The notes beneath the pieces were generated by a model that was not told the DNA's origin, did not search any database, and saw only the letters and a list, made by a program, of their open reading frames with translations. From the NCBI GenBank assembly GCA_947502405.1, contig CANMZT010000006.1, positions 148,657 through 212,656 of the forward strand: 64,000 nt of DNA. The letters are read 5' to 3'. Shown piece after piece: positions 36,982 to 46,684 of this stretch (the stretch's first letter is position 1; each line of letters begins with the position of its first letter). The DNA is from an uncultured Algibacter sp. (GTDB taxonomy: Bacteria; Bacteroidota; Bacteroidia; Flavobacteriales; Flavobacteriaceae). Both the position numbers and the translations under genes were made by a program.

Positions 36982-37977
36982 TCAAGCAATAAAACCATTA
37001 ACCTGTGCATGCTCAATAGCTTCATTTGTGCTTTCAACTAATAAAACTGGAATCTTAGTATAATCTTTATACAAGTTAGCAACCCTAAACATTTTCTTTT
37101 TATGATTAACGCTACGTAAATATATAGCCAAAATTCTATCTGGGTATACATCTGCAACTTCCATATAGATATCAGGGTCATGCTCTCCGCTATCCCCAAT
37201 TAAAATAAACTTGAGCTTAGGATACGTTTTTAAAAGATTAATAATTTCCTTTTGTTTTTGAGGTTTCTCATCTTTTGGTCTTCTAGCAAAAGGTTTTGGA
37301 AAATTTCTAAGTATAATTGGTCCCTTTGGAAAATTATTATTCCTTAAAAAGTATTTTAAATAACGATATAAATTCCAAGGACTATGGCTTACATAAAATA
37401 TAGGGTTAGCCTCCTGCCCTGTTTTACCTTGGTGTAATAAATTATAAAATTCTGGAGCGCCCTCTAGAGGTAATCTTTTACCAGCCGAAGTTAATAATGT
37501 ATTAATTAAAACGCGCCATTTTAAAATCGAGGTTAAACCTGTATGTAAAATAGTATCATCAACATCACTTATCACCCCAAAAGCTGCTTTATTTGATGGA
37601 ATCAACATATCTCCAGGAAAACGATTGTTAGATTGTATTGTTCGTTTGAGCTGTTCTTCGCGATATGAAAACTCTAGTTTTACCCAACCTTCTTTATTTG
37701 CATAAGCACTTATATCTTCAACCTGTTCATCTATTAAAAAATACCCTCTATCATCTGTTTTAGTATAAAAGGTTTTATCTCCAATTTTTACACTAAGTTC
37801 TGTATGCTTAATTTCATCTGTTTCAAAACGTTTCCATGCATTAACAAACAACTTAAATGCACCTCGCTTTTCTAGATTTATACTTTCATCCTCTAAAGCT
37901 CTTCCTCTTAAATACAAATGATTTTTTGTACCATAGGTTTGAAAAACTATAATTTGTAGCGGATCTTTTTTAAACAT
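36982..37977 (-). CDS. App1-like phosphatase (DUF2183)
   Basis: A 331-residue protein without signal peptide. The C-terminal half is a HAD-like phosphatase of the App1/LNS2 type: GVISDVDDTILHTGL holds the DxDDT nucleophile motif (near 133-147), followed by FYVSHSPWNLY and ILIGDSGEHDPDIY. In yeast, App1 dephosphorylates phosphatidate at membranes. The N-terminal half (1-120) is beta-rich and may be a lipid- or membrane-binding domain. Bacterial substrates are untested to my knowledge. It is transcribed alone, between repeat D and the hppA terminator. Confidence 0.85.
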   Translation of the reverse strand: MFKKDPLQIIVFQTYGTKNHLYLRGRALEDESINLEKRGAFKLFVNAWKRFETDEIKHTELSVKIGDKTFYTKTDDRGYFLIDEQVEDISAYANKEGWVKLEFSYREEQLKRTIQSNNRFPGDMLIPSNKAAFGVISDVDDTILHTGLTSILKWRVLINTLLTSAGKRLPLEGAPEFYNLLHQGKTGQEANPIFYVSHSPWNLYRYLKYFLRNNNFPKGPIILRNFPKPFARRPKDEKPQKQKEIINLLKTYPKLKFILIGDSGEHDPDIYMEVADVYPDRILAIYLRSVNHKKKMFRVANLYKDYTKIPVLLVESTNEAIEHAQVNGFIA

Positions 37978-38011
37978 TAAAACAGCATTATTTATCGATT
38001 TAAAAATACAA

Positions 38012-38038
38012 AAAAACCACGCTTACAAGCGTGGTTTT
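38012..38038 (-). terminator. Terminator downstream of hppA
   Basis: AAAACCACGCTT-ACA-AAGCGTGGTTTT stem of 12 bp, followed by a T-run on the minus strand. Ends hppA transcription before the App1-like gene. Confidence 0.75.
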
Positions 38039-38059
38039 ATATTTTAAAAAAGATTAGAC

Positions 38060-40480
38060 TTAGTTTATAACTTCTTCCTCAACCTTTTTAATAATCTTCT
38101 TGCTTTCTACTAAAATATCATCACCTTCTTTTTTTAAAGCTTCAACTTTAGCTTTCACCTCAGCCTCAGCACCTTCAAAAGTTTCATAACTTGTAGACGA
38201 TTCACCATTTTTAGTAGTTACAGTTGTTACTACAGCTTTAGTAGTACCATCATCGTTTTTAGTCATTTCTACTTTAACTTCTTTTGAAACTTCTACCTGT
38301 TCTGTTGCGTTATTAGTATCAGCATAAGCCGTTAAGCTATCCGCAGAAATTGCTATACTTGGTGCTATTACTAAAGCTACAACAGACATTAATTTTAATA
38401 AAATATTTAGAGAAGGACCTGAAGTATCTTTAAAAGGGTCTCCAACAGTATCACCAACAACAGCTGCTTTGTGCGCATCTGTACCTTTTCTACCTTCTTC
38501 TTCAATAGTTTTCTTAGCATTATCCCAAGCACCACCAGCGTTAGACTGGAAAATTGCCATAAGCACACCACAAGTAGTAACACCTGCTAAAAGGCCTCCT
38601 AACATTTCTGCACCTCCTAAAAACCCAACAGCAACTGGAACAGCAATAGCTAATAAACCAGGTAATACCATTTCTTTAATAGAGGCTTTAGTTGAAATGT
38701 CTATACATTTTCCATAATCTGCAACGCCATCAGCTTCATCAAATATTCTTCTTTGTTCTACAGTGGCTTTTGTCATATCCGAATCAACCGCTCTCATAAC
38801 TTCTAAAGCAGCTTTTAATTTAGGAATATCTCTAAATTGACGACGTACTTCTTCAATCATAGCCATAGCTGCACGTCCTACAGCATTCATTGATAATGCA
38901 GAAAACACAAATGGTAACATACCACCTATTAATAATCCAGCCATAATATCTGGTCTAGACACATCAATTGAAGTTACGTTAGCTGTTTTCATAAACGCAG
39001 CAAATAATGCTAAAGCAGTTAACGCTGCAGAAGCAATAGCAAATCCTTTTCCAATAGCAGCAGTAGTATTTCCTACAGCATCTAATTTATCAGTACGCTC
39101 TCTAACTTCACTTGGTAATTCTGCCATTTCAGCAATACCTCCAGCATTATCACAAATTGGTCCGTAGGCATCAACAGCCAATTGTATTCCTGTATTTGCT
39201 AACATACCTACCGCTGCAATAGCAATACCATATAACCCTGCAAAATGATGAGACACCATAATAGCAGCAGCAATTAAAAGAATTGGGATTGCTGTACTCA
39301 TCATACCAACACCCAAACCAGAAATAATATTCGTTGCAGCCCCTGTTTCAGATTGCTTTACAATAGATAATACAGGCTTTTTTCCTGTTGCAGTATAATA
39401 CTCAGTTATTTTACCTACTGCTAAACCAGCTACTAAACCAGCAATAGTTGCCCAAAACACACCCATAGATGTGTATGTTGTTCCTGCATCAACCCATGAT
39501 TCTGGTAACATACCATTAATTATAAAATAAGATGCTACTAACATTAAACCAGCAGAACCAAATTCTCCAATGTTTAAAGCTGTCTGTGGGTTTCCACCAT
39601 CTTTAACTCTTACAAAAAATGTTCCTAGAATAGACATTACAATACCTACCGCTGCAAGCACTAAAGGTAAATAAACGGCTCCTAAGCCATCAAAAGCACC
39701 TTGAAATTCTGGTAACGTTGCATAAATAGCTCCTAATACCATAGTACCAATAATAGACCCTACGTATGATTCGAATAAATCGGCTCCCATACCAGCAACA
39801 TCACCTACATTATCACCTACATTATCAGCGATTGTAGCAGGATTTAATGGATGATCTTCTGGAATACCAGCTTCAACTTTACCAACTAAGTCGGCACCAA
39901 CATCGGCAGCCTTAGTATAAATACCTCCACCAACACGAGCAAATAAAGCAATTGATGAAGCTCCAAGAGAAAAACCAGAAAGTACATTAAGAATCTCTCC
40001 TATTTCCCAGCCTTGTCCACTATATATCATGAATAAACCACTCAATCCTAAAACACCCAGACCTACAACACCTAAGCCCATAACTGCACCTCCAGCAAAA
40101 GCAACTTCTAATGCGCGTCCTAAAGAGTGTCGTGCAGCTTGTGTGGTTCTTACATTGGCTTTAGTTGCTACTTTCATTCCTATAAATCCAGCAAGTGCAG
40201 AACAAATAGCACCAACAATAAATGAAACAGCTACCATGCCGTTAGAGCCTTCTTCTGCATTTCCTTTAAAGTATAACAGAACCGCTACCGCAGCAACAAA
40301 AATTGCTAGAACTTTATATTCTGCTTTTAAAAAAGCCATGGCACCATCAGAGATGTTTTTAGCAATTCGTGCCATTTTAGACTCTCCAACGTCTTGCTTA
40401 GAAACCCAAACATTTTTAATAAATACAAACGCTAAAGCCAAAACACCAAAAAGCGGTAAAAATTTTACTATTAAATCCAT
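38060..40480 (-). CDS. hppA: Membrane-bound ion-translocating pyrophosphatase, K+-dependent type
   Basis: Integral membrane enzyme that hydrolyses pyrophosphate and pumps Na+ and/or H+. The 806-residue product has about 16 transmembrane helices and the catalytic segment [35 protein letters not shown]. The [10 protein letters not shown] motif has alanine where K+-independent enzymes have lysine, so it should be K+-dependent, the class in which Na+ pumping is common. A C-terminal extension of about 90 residues (from near 717), charged and rich in Lys, Glu and Thr, follows the last helix and is unusual for the family. The soluble pyrophosphatase gene is the next gene upstream. Confidence 0.96.
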   Translation of the reverse strand: MDLIVKFLPLFGVLALAFVFIKNVWVSKQDVGESKMARIAKNISDGAMAFLKAEYKVLAIFVAAVAVLLYFKGNAEEGSNGMVAVSFIVGAICSALAGFIGMKVATKANVRTTQAARHSLGRALEVAFAGGAVMGLGVVGLGVLGLSGLFMIYSGQGWEIGEILNVLSGFSLGASSIALFARVGGGIYTKAADVGADLVGKVEAGIPEDHPLNPATIADNVGDNVGDVAGMGADLFESYVGSIIGTMVLGAIYATLPEFQGAFDGLGAVYLPLVLAAVGIVMSILGTFFVRVKDGGNPQTALNIGEFGSAGLMLVASYFIINGMLPESWVDAGTTYTSMGVFWATIAGLVAGLAVGKITEYYTATGKKPVLSIVKQSETGAATNIISGLGVGMMSTAIPILLIAAAIMVSHHFAGLYGIAIAAVGMLANTGIQLAVDAYGPICDNAGGIAEMAELPSEVRERTDKLDAVGNTTAAIGKGFAIASAALTALALFAAFMKTANVTSIDVSRPDIMAGLLIGGMLPFVFSALSMNAVGRAAMAMIEEVRRQFRDIPKLKAALEVMRAVDSDMTKATVEQRRIFDEADGVADYGKCIDISTKASIKEMVLPGLLAIAVPVAVGFLGGAEMLGGLLAGVTTCGVLMAIFQSNAGGAWDNAKKTIEEEGRKGTDAHKAAVVGDTVGDPFKDTSGPSLNILLKLMSVVALVIAPSIAISADSLTAYADTNNATEQVEVSKEVKVEMTKNDDGTTKAVVTTVTTKNGESSTSYETFEGAEAEVKAKVEALKKEGDDILVESKKIIKKVEEEVIN

Positions 40481-40776
40481 ATTAGTTAGTTAATTTTAAT
40501 TAATTATTTTTTTAACTCGACGAAAATATGAAAATATAAGTGATAAAAAAAGCCTACATAAACTAAAGATAATATATTTAATAAGCTGTTAAATTATTAT
40601 ATTAATAATACTATGACAATTATTAGTTTTTAAGCTTTTATCGATTGAATTTTAAAATGACTTTTAAACTGTTAAATAGATATAATTAATACTAAAAAAG
40701 ATAAAAACAAAACCACGCATAAACAAAAAACCACCATAATTATATATGGTGGTTTTTTTTATTTACAGAAGAAGAA
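40481..40776. other. Intergenic region between hppA and ppa
   Basis: Nearly 300 AT-rich bases. It holds the bidirectional terminator of ppa (40727-40757) and must contain the hppA promoter, but no TAnnTTTG element with good spacing was found. Confidence 0.5.
40727..40757 (-). terminator. Terminator of ppa
   Basis: AACCACCAT / ATGGTGGTT stem with an 8-nt AT loop and T-runs on both strands. It directly follows ppa on the minus strand. Confidence 0.75.
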
Positions 40777-41310
40777 CTAAATTGTAAATGCTCTCTTTTT
40801 CTTATGCTCACTATTATTATATCGTTCTATACATTCATGGTAAATTTTAATAGCTTCTTCAGCATTTCCCCATCCTCCTGTATCTACTTTTTTCTTCTCT
40901 AAATCTTTATATACTTGGAAAAAATGTTCAATCTCTTTTAGCCTGTGAGGATTTAGTGCTGATATATCACTTCTCTTACTCCAAACAGGATCAGAAACCG
41001 GAACACATATAATTTTTTCATCAGGTCCTTTTTCATCTGTCATATGAAACACACCAATGGGTCTTACCTCCATTACAACCATAGGATACGATGGCTCTGT
41101 AGAAAGCACTAACACATCCAATGGATCTTGATCTAAAGCTAGAGTTTCAGGCACAAAACCATAATCTCCTGGATACATCATTGAAGAAAACAATGTTCTA
41201 TCAAAACGAATTTTATGCAATGCAAAATCGTACTCATATTTATTTCTACTTCCTTTTGGAATTTCAATTAAAACGTCAAAGGTTACATCTTTTTTCTTTT
41301 TATCACTCAT
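40777..41310 (-). CDS. ppa: Inorganic pyrophosphatase, family I
   Basis: Soluble Mg2+-dependent enzyme that hydrolyses pyrophosphate from biosynthesis. The 177-residue product has the usual opening IEIPKGSRNKYEYD and the metal-binding signature DQDPLDVLVL at 60-69. The second signature residue is glutamine where the family usually has glycine, asparagine, serine or aspartate; the three aspartates are kept. It has its own promoter and terminator. Having both this and hppA side by side gives the cell an energy-wasting and an energy-conserving route for the same substrate. Confidence 0.95.
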   Translation of the reverse strand: MSDKKKKDVTFDVLIEIPKGSRNKYEYDFALHKIRFDRTLFSSMMYPGDYGFVPETLALDQDPLDVLVLSTEPSYPMVVMEVRPIGVFHMTDEKGPDEKIICVPVSDPVWSKRSDISALNPHRLKEIEHFFQVYKDLEKKKVDTGGWGNAEEAIKIYHECIERYNNSEHKKKRAFTI

Positions 41311-41364
41311 TTCTATATTATTTGAACCTATTAATAGGGTTATATATTCAATTAATTAACACTG

Positions 41365-41395
41365 CAAATGTACTGAACACATAAACCTTAAACAA
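41365..41395 (-). promoter_or_regulatory. Promoter of ppa
   Basis: On the minus strand TTG (41393-41395), a 20-bp spacer, and TACATTTG (41365-41372). Good match to the bacteroidetal promoter, 55 bp before the ppa start. Confidence 0.6.
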
Positions 41396-41523
41396 TAATT
41401 AAGTTAAGCTTAAACATGTTTTTAAATAAGTGCAATTTTAACATATTGATATTGAGTAATTCGCATAATCTCAACTCATTATTTATTATATTGTGCAAGA
41501 CTAACTTAAATAATCAATTAATC

Positions 41524-43752
41524 ATGCGTTTAACAATATGTATCCTTCTATTTTTTTCATTTAGTATTCAAGCCCAAAAACAACCTTGGAAAGGTAAGTT
41601 TGAGCCAATTGACAACATGATTGCACCCCCTAATGCTTACAGAGCGGCGAGTGGCGCTCCAGGAAGCGCGTATTGGCAACAGAGAGCTGATTATAAAATT
41701 AAAGCAGTTTTAGATGAAAAAAATAATACAATTACAGGTGAAGAAACCATAACATATTACAATAATTCTCCAGATGATTTAACTTATGTTTGGATTCAAT
41801 TAGAACAAAATGTAAACAAGAAAGAAAACGAAGATTTTGGTAGTATTAATAATAGAATGAGAGATTCTATGACTACCAGACAATTACAATTCTTAACTAG
41901 AGCTATTGATTTTCCTGCTGGTTATTCCATTAAATCTGTAAAAGATGGTAACGGAAAAGACATAAAAACTATGGTGAATAACACCATGATGAAAGTAAAA
42001 TTGAATAACGTTTTAAAGTCTGGTGAAACTACCAAAATTTCTATAAGTTGGTCTTATCCTATTACGGATAGAAGCATGTATATACTATCTAGAGAGGGCT
42101 ACGAATATTTTCCAGAAGATGATAACACAGTATATTTAATTGCGCATTGGTTTCCCAGAATGGCTGTTTATAATGATACTGAAGGGTGGCAAAATCAGCA
42201 ATTTCAAAAACTGGGAGAATTTGCTTTGGAGTTTGGAGACTATGAAGTTGAAATTACTGTACCAGAAGACCACGTAGTTGCTTCAACCGGAACCCTACAA
42301 AACCCTGAAAATGTATTAACAAAAACACAACGCAAAAGATTAGAGCAGGCTAAAAAGTCTTTTGATAAACCTTTAATGATTATTACAAAAGAAGAAGCTA
42401 TAGCTAATGAAAAACAAAAATCTACCAAACAAAAAACTTGGAAATTCAATGCTAAAAATGTTAGGGATTTTGCATTTGCCTCGTCAAGAAAATTTATGTG
42501 GGATGCACAAGCTGTAAAGCTTTCTTCTAACAATGTTATGGCCATGTCTTTTTACCCAAAGGAAGGTTTACCTGTATGGCAAGAAGAATCTACAAAAGCT
42601 ATCATGCATGCGCTACAAGTCTATTCGGATGCTACTTTTGATTACCCTTACCCTGTTTGCATCTCGGTTAATACCTCAAACATTGGTATGGAGTTCCCGA
42701 TGATTAGTTTTAATGGAGGACGACCAAAAAATGGAAAGATTAGCGAGGGTGCTAAACAAGGAATGGTTGGTACGATAATTCATGAAGTTGGTCACAATTG
42801 GTTTCCAATGATTGTAAGTTCAGATGAAAGAAAATGGATGTGGATGGACGAAGGCTTAAACACCTTTTTACATCAAAGAACTGTTGCAGAACGCTACCCT
42901 GGTTGGAATAGTGTTACTCCAAAATCTATAGTCCCTTTTATGAGTGGAGACAAAAATATTTTAAGACCTATAATGACGAATTCTGATAATGAATTATTAT
43001 CTCAATTTGGCGCAAATTTCTATTTAAAACCTACTGTTGGATTACAAATATTGAGAAACTCTGTTATGGGAAAAGAACTTTTTGATGAAGCTTTTAGAGA
43101 ATATGCAAACCGTTGGAAATACAAACACCCTAACCCTGCAGATCTATTTAGAACATTAGAAGACGCCTCTGCAACCGATTTAGATTGGTTTTACAGAGGG
43201 TGGTTCTTTTCAACGGATAATGTAGATATGGAATTAAGCAATGTAAAATGGTTTAAAGTTTTTGAACAAGACACTAATATAGAAGACCAGAAAAGTAAAT
43301 CGCAAACCAAAATAGCCGCAAATGGCAATAGTGCCGAAGCAGATTCTAAAGATTTTACTAATGGACCAGAAGTTATTACAATGACATCAACTCCTGATAA
43401 TTCATATGGCCAGTTTTTATCAAGACTAGATGAACCAGCAGTAAGAAAGCAAGTATCTGGAAAAAACATATATGAAGTTACCATTAAAAACCTTGGCGGA
43501 TTGGTAATGCCAGTAACCATAGAATGGGTATTTACTGACGGCACAAAAGAAACAAATACTTTACCAGCCGACATTTGGAGAAGAAACGAATATGAAATTC
43601 AAGAAACTTTTATTAAAGACAAGGAAGTTAGTCAAGTAAATTTAGATCCAAATTTCGAATTTGCTGACACCAATATGGATAATAATACATTTCCAAAAAC
43701 AGAATCTGTTTCTGAATTTGATGAATTTAAATCAAAAAAAAATAAGCCTTAA
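41524..43752 (+). CDS. M1 family zinc metallopeptidase
   Basis: Secreted or periplasmic gluzincin of 742 residues with signal peptide (to about 18, IQAQ). An N-terminal beta domain precedes the catalytic domain. Zinc ligands H420 and H424 with catalytic E421 form HEVGH, and the third ligand E443 lies in DEGLNTF, the expected 18 residues on. The exopeptidase motif GAMEN of true aminopeptidases is replaced by GMEFPMI, so substrate type is uncertain. The start at ATG 41524 gives a clean signal peptide; an upstream ATG at 41416 adds a non-signal segment. A terminator overlaps the stop codon. Confidence 0.92.
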   Translation: MRLTICILLFFSFSIQAQKQPWKGKFEPIDNMIAPPNAYRAASGAPGSAYWQQRADYKIKAVLDEKNNTITGEETITYYNNSPDDLTYVWIQLEQNVNKKENEDFGSINNRMRDSMTTRQLQFLTRAIDFPAGYSIKSVKDGNGKDIKTMVNNTMMKVKLNNVLKSGETTKISISWSYPITDRSMYILSREGYEYFPEDDNTVYLIAHWFPRMAVYNDTEGWQNQQFQKLGEFALEFGDYEVEITVPEDHVVASTGTLQNPENVLTKTQRKRLEQAKKSFDKPLMIITKEEAIANEKQKSTKQKTWKFNAKNVRDFAFASSRKFMWDAQAVKLSSNNVMAMSFYPKEGLPVWQEESTKAIMHALQVYSDATFDYPYPVCISVNTSNIGMEFPMISFNGGRPKNGKISEGAKQGMVGTIIHEVGHNWFPMIVSSDERKWMWMDEGLNTFLHQRTVAERYPGWNSVTPKSIVPFMSGDKNILRPIMTNSDNELLSQFGANFYLKPTVGLQILRNSVMGKELFDEAFREYANRWKYKHPNPADLFRTLEDASATDLDWFYRGWFFSTDNVDMELSNVKWFKVFEQDTNIEDQKSKSQTKIAANGNSAEADSKDFTNGPEVITMTSTPDNSYGQFLSRLDEPAVRKQVSGKNIYEVTIKNLGGLVMPVTIEWVFTDGTKETNTLPADIWRRNEYEIQETFIKDKEVSQVNLDPNFEFADTNMDNNTFPKTESVSEFDEFKSKKNKP

Positions 43753-43774
43753 GTATTATTTCTTAAGGCTTATT
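43741..43774 (+). terminator. Terminator of the M1 peptidase gene
   Basis: AATAAGCCTTAAG / CTTAAGGCTTATT stem of 13 bp overlapping the stop codon. No long T-run follows, but stem length supports termination. Confidence 0.6.
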
Positions 43775-43949
43775 AATAACTAACTTAAACTAAACTAACT
43801 AAACTTTATTATTATTTATTATTAAATTATATTTCGTTTCCCTAGACAAATATAGCACACATTATTAATATATTTTTATTTATATTTTTTATATAATACA
43901 TAAACTTTAATTATGTATTATATAAAAAATCAACAATAAGTACTGCTAT

Positions 43950-44579
43950 ATGGCTTACAATACATTGAAAAAAATTTTTCTATTAACTCTGTTTTTTTGC
44001 TTTCAGTTTAATACTGAAGCGCAAAATAAGTCAGAGATTAACAATATACTATTCATTGGAAATAGTTTAACCTACACAAATAATTTACCAGAGCTGGTAA
44101 AAACTAAAGCAAAATACTCTGGGTACAATATCCAAATTGAAGTTATTGCTTTTCCAAATTATGCATTATCAGACCACTGGAGAGATGGGAAAATACAAAA
44201 ACTCATTTCTAGCAAAAAATTTGATATAGTCATTATTCAACAAGGACCTTCTTCTCAATCCAAAGGAAAAAACATCCTTATAAACTATGGTAAAAAATAT
44301 AGTGAACTTTGTAAAGACAATAATGCACTATTAGCTTATTATATGGTTTGGCCATCGTTACGCTATTATAACACTTTTGATGATGTAATAAAAAATCATG
44401 AGCTAGCAGCCAAAGAAAATCATGCCATTTTATGTCCCGTTGGAAAAGTGTGGAAGAAATATTTCGATACCACCAAAAAGTTTGATTACTATGGTGAAGA
44501 TAGCTTTCATCCTTCAAAAAAAGGAAGCACTGTTGCTGCACAAGTTATTTTTAGCACACTTAGAAAGCATTTAAAATAA
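43950..44579 (+). CDS. Exported SGNH/GDSL-type hydrolase
   Basis: A 209-residue protein with signal peptide (to about 25, TEAQ). It has the block I motif IGNSLTYT with the nucleophile S39, a block III-like QQGPSSQ, and block V DSFHPS with the catalytic Asp/His pair (about 184 and 187). SGNH hydrolases cleave esters, often acetyl groups of carbohydrates, or act on lipids; the substrate here is unknown. It stands alone after an AT-rich spacer of about 175 bp with no clear promoter. Confidence 0.85.
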   Translation: MAYNTLKKIFLLTLFFCFQFNTEAQNKSEINNILFIGNSLTYTNNLPELVKTKAKYSGYNIQIEVIAFPNYALSDHWRDGKIQKLISSKKFDIVIIQQGPSSQSKGKNILINYGKKYSELCKDNNALLAYYMVWPSLRYYNTFDDVIKNHELAAKENHAILCPVGKVWKKYFDTTKKFDYYGEDSFHPSKKGSTVAAQVIFSTLRKHLK

Positions 44580-44636
44580 TTAAACAATCAAACTGTTTTT
44601 TTGATAAAAAACAAACATTTTTTATAAGAAATTCCT

Positions 44637-44644
44637 TATATTTG
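44637..44644 (+). promoter_or_regulatory. -7 element of the 44670-45053 gene
   Basis: TATATTTG, an exact TAnnTTTG match, 25 bp before the start codon. The -33 position (AACA) is a poor match. Confidence 0.4.
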
Positions 44645-44669
44645 ATTACCCAACCAACCAATTTAGTAT

Positions 44670-45053
44670 ATGAGAATCAAGTTCTCTATTATTATCATGT
44701 TATTCACTTGGACAATATTCTGTCAGAATAATTCTTGTTTAAATTTTAAAACCGGAGAATTTATATATTCAAATCCTGAATATTCTGATTGGAAGATAAC
44801 ACGAACAGACACCATCCAAATTGAAAATAATAGTAAAACAGGTATAGAGATTAGAAGTTCAATTAATTGGATATCTGATTGCAGCTATACACTTACCTGT
44901 AAAAGCGTTTCTGTCCCAAGCTTAAAAAACATTATAGGTAAAGTTTTTAAAGTATCAATTGTAGAAACATTTAATGATGGTTATAAATGTATATCGAAAC
45001 GTAACGACGTTCAAACCAAAGACATGTTTTTAGAAATGATAAAAATTAAATAG
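44670..45053 (+). CDS. Small exported protein of unknown function
   Basis: A 127-residue protein with signal peptide (to about 18, TIFCQ). The mature part is beta-rich with four cysteines (in NSCLNF, DCSYTLTC and YKCIS), likely forming disulfides. The opening CLNFKTGEFIYSNPEYSDW resembles short secreted flavobacterial proteins but I cannot name a family. It has its own -7 element. No partner gene is apparent. Confidence 0.65.
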   Translation: MRIKFSIIIMLFTWTIFCQNNSCLNFKTGEFIYSNPEYSDWKITRTDTIQIENNSKTGIEIRSSINWISDCSYTLTCKSVSVPSLKNIIGKVFKVSIVETFNDGYKCISKRNDVQTKDMFLEMIKIK

Positions 45054-45137
45054 CTAGAACTCAACCACAAAATAAGTAGATATACGTATTTCATTTAAAC
45101 GTTTATAGCATTATATTGCACTATAAACCAATAAATT

Positions 45138-45371
45138 ATGATACGCCTCAACTTAAAACCTTCTGTCATAAAGAATTTAAGCTTCAACAAAAAAGACAAA
45201 ACACTAGAAATAGAATTTAAGCATCATATCAATACGGCAAAACATATTAATATCCCTTTAGAAATCATAAAAGATTATGTTGATGCTTTAAAATACAACG
45301 ATACTCTTCTAGAAGAAAATGAGTTGTTTAAATCTAACCTAAAAGTAGTGCATTCTAATTTCAGGAATTAA
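45138..45371 (+). CDS. Small hypothetical protein, 77 residues
   Basis: A cytoplasmic 77-residue protein that starts MIRLNLKPSVIKNLSFNKKDK, with no signal peptide or membrane segment. The first half looks like a beta hairpin, the second half a charged helix (NDTLLEENELFKS). I do not recognise a family. It has the codon use of its neighbours, an ATG after an AT-rich leader and no larger overlapping ORF except for 4 bp of murA. Treated as a probable gene. Confidence 0.6.
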   Translation: MIRLNLKPSVIKNLSFNKKDKTLEIEFKHHINTAKHINIPLEIIKDYVDALKYNDTLLEENELFKSNLKVVHSNFRN

Positions 45372-46678
45372 TCTACACGTTCAATTCTGGCACCAATAGC
45401 TCTTAAGCGTTCATCAATATTTTCATACCCACGGTCTATTTGTTCAATATTTTGAATAGTAGACGTTCCTTTTGCAGAAAGCGCAGCAATTAATAACGAT
45501 ACACCAGCACGAATATCAGGCGATGTCATGGTTGTTGCTTTTAATGTAGATTTATAATCATGTCCAATAACTGTAGCACGATGCGGATCACATAATATAA
45601 TTTTTGCTCCCATATCAATCAATTTATCCACAAAGAACAAACGACTTTCAAACATTTTTTGGTGGATTAAAACACTACCTCTAGCCTGGGTAGCAACAAC
45701 CAAAATAATGCTTAATAAATCTGGAGTAAATCCTGGCCAAGGTGCATCAGAAATTGTTAAAATAGAACCATCAATAAAACTCTGAATTTCGTAACCATCA
45801 GTATGAGCAGGAATATGAATATCATCACCTTTTCTTTCAACAGTAATCCCAAGTTTTCTAAACGTTTCAGGTATTAATCCCAAATCTTCCCAAGATACAT
45901 TGGTAATGGTTAATTCACTTTTTGTCATAGCAGCTAAACCAATCCAACTTCCTATTTCAATCATATCAGGAAGCATTCTATGCTCTGTTCCACCTAAACT
46001 ATCAACACCATCTATAATAAGCATATTAGAACCAACACCACTAATTTTGGCGCCCATTCTGTTAAGCATTTTACATAATTGTTGCAAATAAGGCTCACAA
46101 GCCGCATTATATATAGTAGTTTGTCCTTCAGCTAAAACCGCAGCCATTAAAATATTTGCAGTTCCTGTTACTGAGGCTTCTTCAAGCAACATATAAGTGC
46201 CTTTAAGCTTTTCAGCTTCAACACCATAAAACTGTTCCTCTTTACTATAACCAAATTTAGCGCCTAATTTAATAAGACCTTCAAAATGCGTATCTAAACG
46301 TCGTCTACCAATTTTATCACCACCAGGTTTTGGAATATATCCTTTACCAAAACGTGCTAAAAGTGGTCCAACAATCATGATAGACCCTCGTAACCCACGG
46401 CCGTCAATTTTAAATTGATCAGATTCTAAATATTCCAAATTAACTTCGTCGGCTTGAAACGTATAAGATCCTTTCCCAATCTTCTCTACTTTAACACCAA
46501 GCTTTTTTAATAAACTAATTAGTTTATTAACATCAACAATATCAGGTATATTATTTATTGTTACACGCTCTGGAGTTAATAAAACAGCACATAAAATTTG
46601 TAATGCTTCGTTTTTGGCACCTTGCGGTTGAATTTTTCCTTTTAAACGGTGACCACCTTCAATTTTAAATGTTCCCAT
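45368..46678 (-). CDS. murA: UDP-N-acetylglucosamine 1-carboxyvinyltransferase MurA
   Basis: First committed step of peptidoglycan synthesis: transfers enolpyruvate from PEP to UDP-GlcNAc. The 436-residue product has K22 in GAKNEAL and the two-domain inside-out barrel pattern. The active-site loop reads KPGGDKIGRRRLD, with D121 where most bacteria have the cysteine (C115 in E. coli) that fosfomycin alkylates. That Cys-to-Asp change is known to give fosfomycin resistance in mycobacteria and chlamydiae, so this enzyme should be insensitive. It follows DUF4290 by 6 bp. Confidence 0.97.
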   Translation of the reverse strand: MGTFKIEGGHRLKGKIQPQGAKNEALQILCAVLLTPERVTINNIPDIVDVNKLISLLKKLGVKVEKIGKGSYTFQADEVNLEYLESDQFKIDGRGLRGSIMIVGPLLARFGKGYIPKPGGDKIGRRRLDTHFEGLIKLGAKFGYSKEEQFYGVEAEKLKGTYMLLEEASVTGTANILMAAVLAEGQTTIYNAACEPYLQQLCKMLNRMGAKISGVGSNMLIIDGVDSLGGTEHRMLPDMIEIGSWIGLAAMTKSELTITNVSWEDLGLIPETFRKLGITVERKGDDIHIPAHTDGYEIQSFIDGSILTISDAPWPGFTPDLLSIILVVATQARGSVLIHQKMFESRLFFVDKLIDMGAKIILCDPHRATVIGHDYKSTLKATTMTSPDIRAGVSLLIAALSAKGTSTIQNIEQIDRGYENIDERLRAIGARIERVD

Positions 46679-46684
46679 GCTTAG

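Noticed and set aside
40029..40493. 154-codon open frame antisense to hppA
   Set aside because: It lies wholly opposite a strongly conserved gene and its low-complexity Pro/Ala/Lys/Thr composition is what an antisense frame of hydrophobic codons gives.
41416..41523. Upstream ATG for the M1 peptidase
   Set aside because: The segment does not look like a signal peptide, whereas the start at 41524 gives a clean one.
43191..43574. 127-codon open frame antisense to the M1 peptidase
   Set aside because: Falls inside a conserved domain on the other strand and has no family resemblance.
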